Of a stretch of 64,000 nt of DNA, positions 62,785 through 64,000 are shown one piece after another; position 1 is the stretch's first letter; each line of letters begins with the position of its first letter. The notes beneath the pieces are model-generated. The model worked only from the letters and a program-made list of their open reading frames with translations. It was not told where the DNA came from and searched no databases. Position numbers and translations under genes: made by a program. Origin of the DNA: Paracoccaceae bacterium (lineage in GTDB: Bacteria; Pseudomonadota; Alphaproteobacteria; Rhodobacterales; Rhodobacteraceae); assembly GCA_020622085.1 (NCBI GenBank), contig JAHRYM010000001.1, forward strand, positions 1,901,620-1,965,619, read 5' to 3'.

Positions 62785-64000
62785 TCAGCCCTCGATCCGG
62801 GTCAGGTCGGCCACCGACAGGCAGATCTGGCGGATGCGCGACAACAGGTTCAGCCGGTTGCGGCGCACCACGGCATTGTCGCTGTTGACCTGCACAGCCT
62901 CGAAGAACGCGTCGATCGGCGCGCGAAGGCTGGCCATCGCCGCCATCGCCTGCCCGAAGTCTTCCGCCGCCATCGCCGGCTTGATCCGCGCCTCGGCGGC
63001 ATCAAGGGCGGCGAACAGCGCGCGTTCCTCGTCGGTTTCTGCAAACTTCACATCGGCGCCGTAGCTGTATTCGACGCCATCCTTTTCCTCGGCCTGGGTC
63101 AGGATGTTGTTGGCACGCTTGAAGCCCTGGATCAGGTTGCCGCCATCCTCGGTCTTGAGGAACGCCGCCAGCGCCTCGGCCCGTTTCACCAGCAGCGTGA
63201 GGTCGTCGTTGCCGGGCCCCGCGGCGCTTGTCGCCGCAGACGGCAACGGAGCAAGGCAGGCGTCGATCACGTCATGGCGGATGCCTTCGTCGCGGAGGTG
63301 GACCTTGAGGCGGTCGTGGAAGAAGGCGAGGAGGTCTTTTGCTTCAGGTTCTGGGAAGGTTGCTGAGAGATTGGGGTTCGCGTCCATTGCCCAACGCTGA
63401 CGGGCGCTCTCATTCATTGTCAGTGCTTGTCTGATGTATTGTATCAGGCTCAACCGGACTTGGTTCGCAACAATAATGCGAATGGCTCCAATTGCAGAAC
63501 GACGAAGGGCATAGGGATCTTTGCTGCCTGTCGGCTTCTCATTCAAAACCCAAAAGCCGGTAAGCGTGTCCAACTTCTCTGCCAATGAAACTGCAATCGC
63601 AGTCACCTCATTTGGAACTGCATCTGATGGACCGAGTGGCGCGTAATGTGATGCACAAATCTCTGCAATGTGCGCAGGATGCCCTTCATGTAACGCGAGA
63701 TAGCGGCCAATTACTCCTTGAAGCTCCGGGAACTCACGAACAGTTTGTGTCCGCAGGTCAGACTTCATTATATAGCAAGCTTCTTTTGCATCTTCCTTCT
63801 TACCACCCAAATCAGAGACTATTTGCTCCGACAAGCTGCTCAGCCGGGGGATGCGGTCCCAAATACTGCCAAGGCTGTTCTGGTAGGTTACTAATGCCAG
63901 CATCGCAGTCATTGCACCTAGCGATTCACTATCGACAGTTCTTATGTCGTTTTCCCAGAAGAATTTCGCATCCGACAGCCGCGCCGACAGGACCTTGAGG
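62785..64000 (-). CDS. glyS: Glycyl-tRNA synthetase beta subunit, N-terminal part beyond the window
   Basis: The minus-strand frame is open to the window edge (about 405 codons), reading LKVLSARLSDAKFFWEND at the edge, a segment typical of the GlyS middle. It continues through IGRYLALHEGHPAHIAEICA, KDPYALRRSAIGAIRIIVAN and the C-terminal anticodon-binding region. GlyS works with GlyQ to charge tRNA-Gly. An internal stretch (about 63400-63960) is much poorer in GC than the rest of the gene, while the frame stays intact. Confidence 0.93.
   Translation of the reverse strand, partial: LKVLSARLSDAKFFWENDIRTVDSESLGAMTAMLALVTYQNSLGSIWDRIPRLSSLSEQIVSDLGGKKEDAKEACYIMKSDLRTQTVREFPELQGVIGRYLALHEGHPAHIAEICASHYAPLGPSDAVPNEVTAIAVSLAEKLDTLTGFWVLNEKPTGSKDPYALRRSAIGAIRIIVANQVRLSLIQYIRQALTMNESARQRWAMDANPNLSATFPEPEAKDLLAFFHDRLKVHLRDEGIRHDVIDACLAPLPSAATSAAGPGNDDLTLLVKRAEALAAFLKTEDGGNLIQGFKRANNILTQAEEKDGVEYSYGADVKFAETDEERALFAALDAAEARIKPAMAAEDFGQAMAAMASLRAPIDAFFEAVQVNSDNAVVRRNRLNLLSRIRQICLSVADLTRIEG
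63400..63960. other. Low-GC patch inside glyS
   Basis: Counting G+C in 60-base blocks gives about 43-58% here (for example 26/60 at 63781-63840 and 28/60 at 63421-63480). It is 43/60 at 63181-63240, and about 62% again in the last 40 bases. Third codon positions rich in A and T cause the drop. The encoded protein still matches GlyS. Confidence 0.75.

Noticed and set aside
1-64000. CRISPR arrays, insertion sequences, integrases, phage or toxin-antitoxin genes
   Set aside because: No regularly spaced direct repeats, transposase or integrase motifs, or short coupled toxin-antitoxin frames were seen on either strand.

Overview
The window is high-GC (roughly 65-70% in most genes), densely packed bacterial chromosome. 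It most likely comes from an alphaproteobacterium of the family Rhodobacteraceae. The evidence is a C4-pathway 5-aminolevulinate synthase with Lys248, an FNR-type box at hemA, an SqrR/BigR-type operator in front of a rhodanese, a DUF3971/AsmA protein coupled to queA, and GC-rich 3'-end repeats built on GGATATTTGG or GGGAGTATTTGGG. I see no rRNA, tRNA, CRISPR array, prophage or insertion sequence. Genus and species cannot be named from the sequence alone.

Layout. 1-2.95 kb: the 5' part of a LysR regulator divergent from mmsA, then two small envelope proteins. 3.4-18.3 kb: uvrA divergent from a rhodanese with a sulfide-type operator; then, on the minus strand, lpdA, a DUF924 protein, an MFS carrier and queA coupled to a giant AsmA-like protein; then, on the plus strand, bcp-DUF455 and an M23 peptidase-bactofilin pair. 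18.3-30.3 kb: housekeeping genes, mostly minus strand (DUF2189, prfB, mrcA, amiC, an aminotransferase, ispG, rodZ, hemA), with one plus-strand DsbA-like gene. 30.7-40.1 kb: an M20 dipeptidase and a minus-strand operon of a CocE/NonD hydrolase, a complete oligopeptide-type ABC importer and a phosphodiesterase-like enzyme.

40.2-48.6 kb is the metabolic highlight, a quaternary-ammonium island. betC releases choline from choline-O-sulfate. It faces a five-gene operon (BKACE, carnitine dehydrogenase fused to a thioesterase, acyl-CoA dehydrogenase, NDP-forming CoA ligase, CaiD-like hydratase). Together these could take gamma-butyrobetaine or crotonobetaine through L-carnitine to glycine betaine and acetoacetate. 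48.8-54.0 kb is a TetR-controlled RND efflux operon. 54.1-55.4 kb is a CodA-like deaminase in which Cys replaces the Asp314 equivalent, suggesting 5-methylcytosine deaminase. 55.6-59.0 kb is folB-folP-glmM, with FolB fused to an amino-acid-kinase-like domain. 59.2-64 kb holds a SleB-type hydrolase, a divergent PPDK and glyS, which is cut by the window edge and carries a sharply lower-GC internal patch.

Many gene junctions are 4-bp overlaps, so translational coupling is common. Several convergent gene ends carry members of one dispersed, hairpin-forming repeat family. Two inverted copies of it, 43/45 identical, sit inside the carnitine operon.
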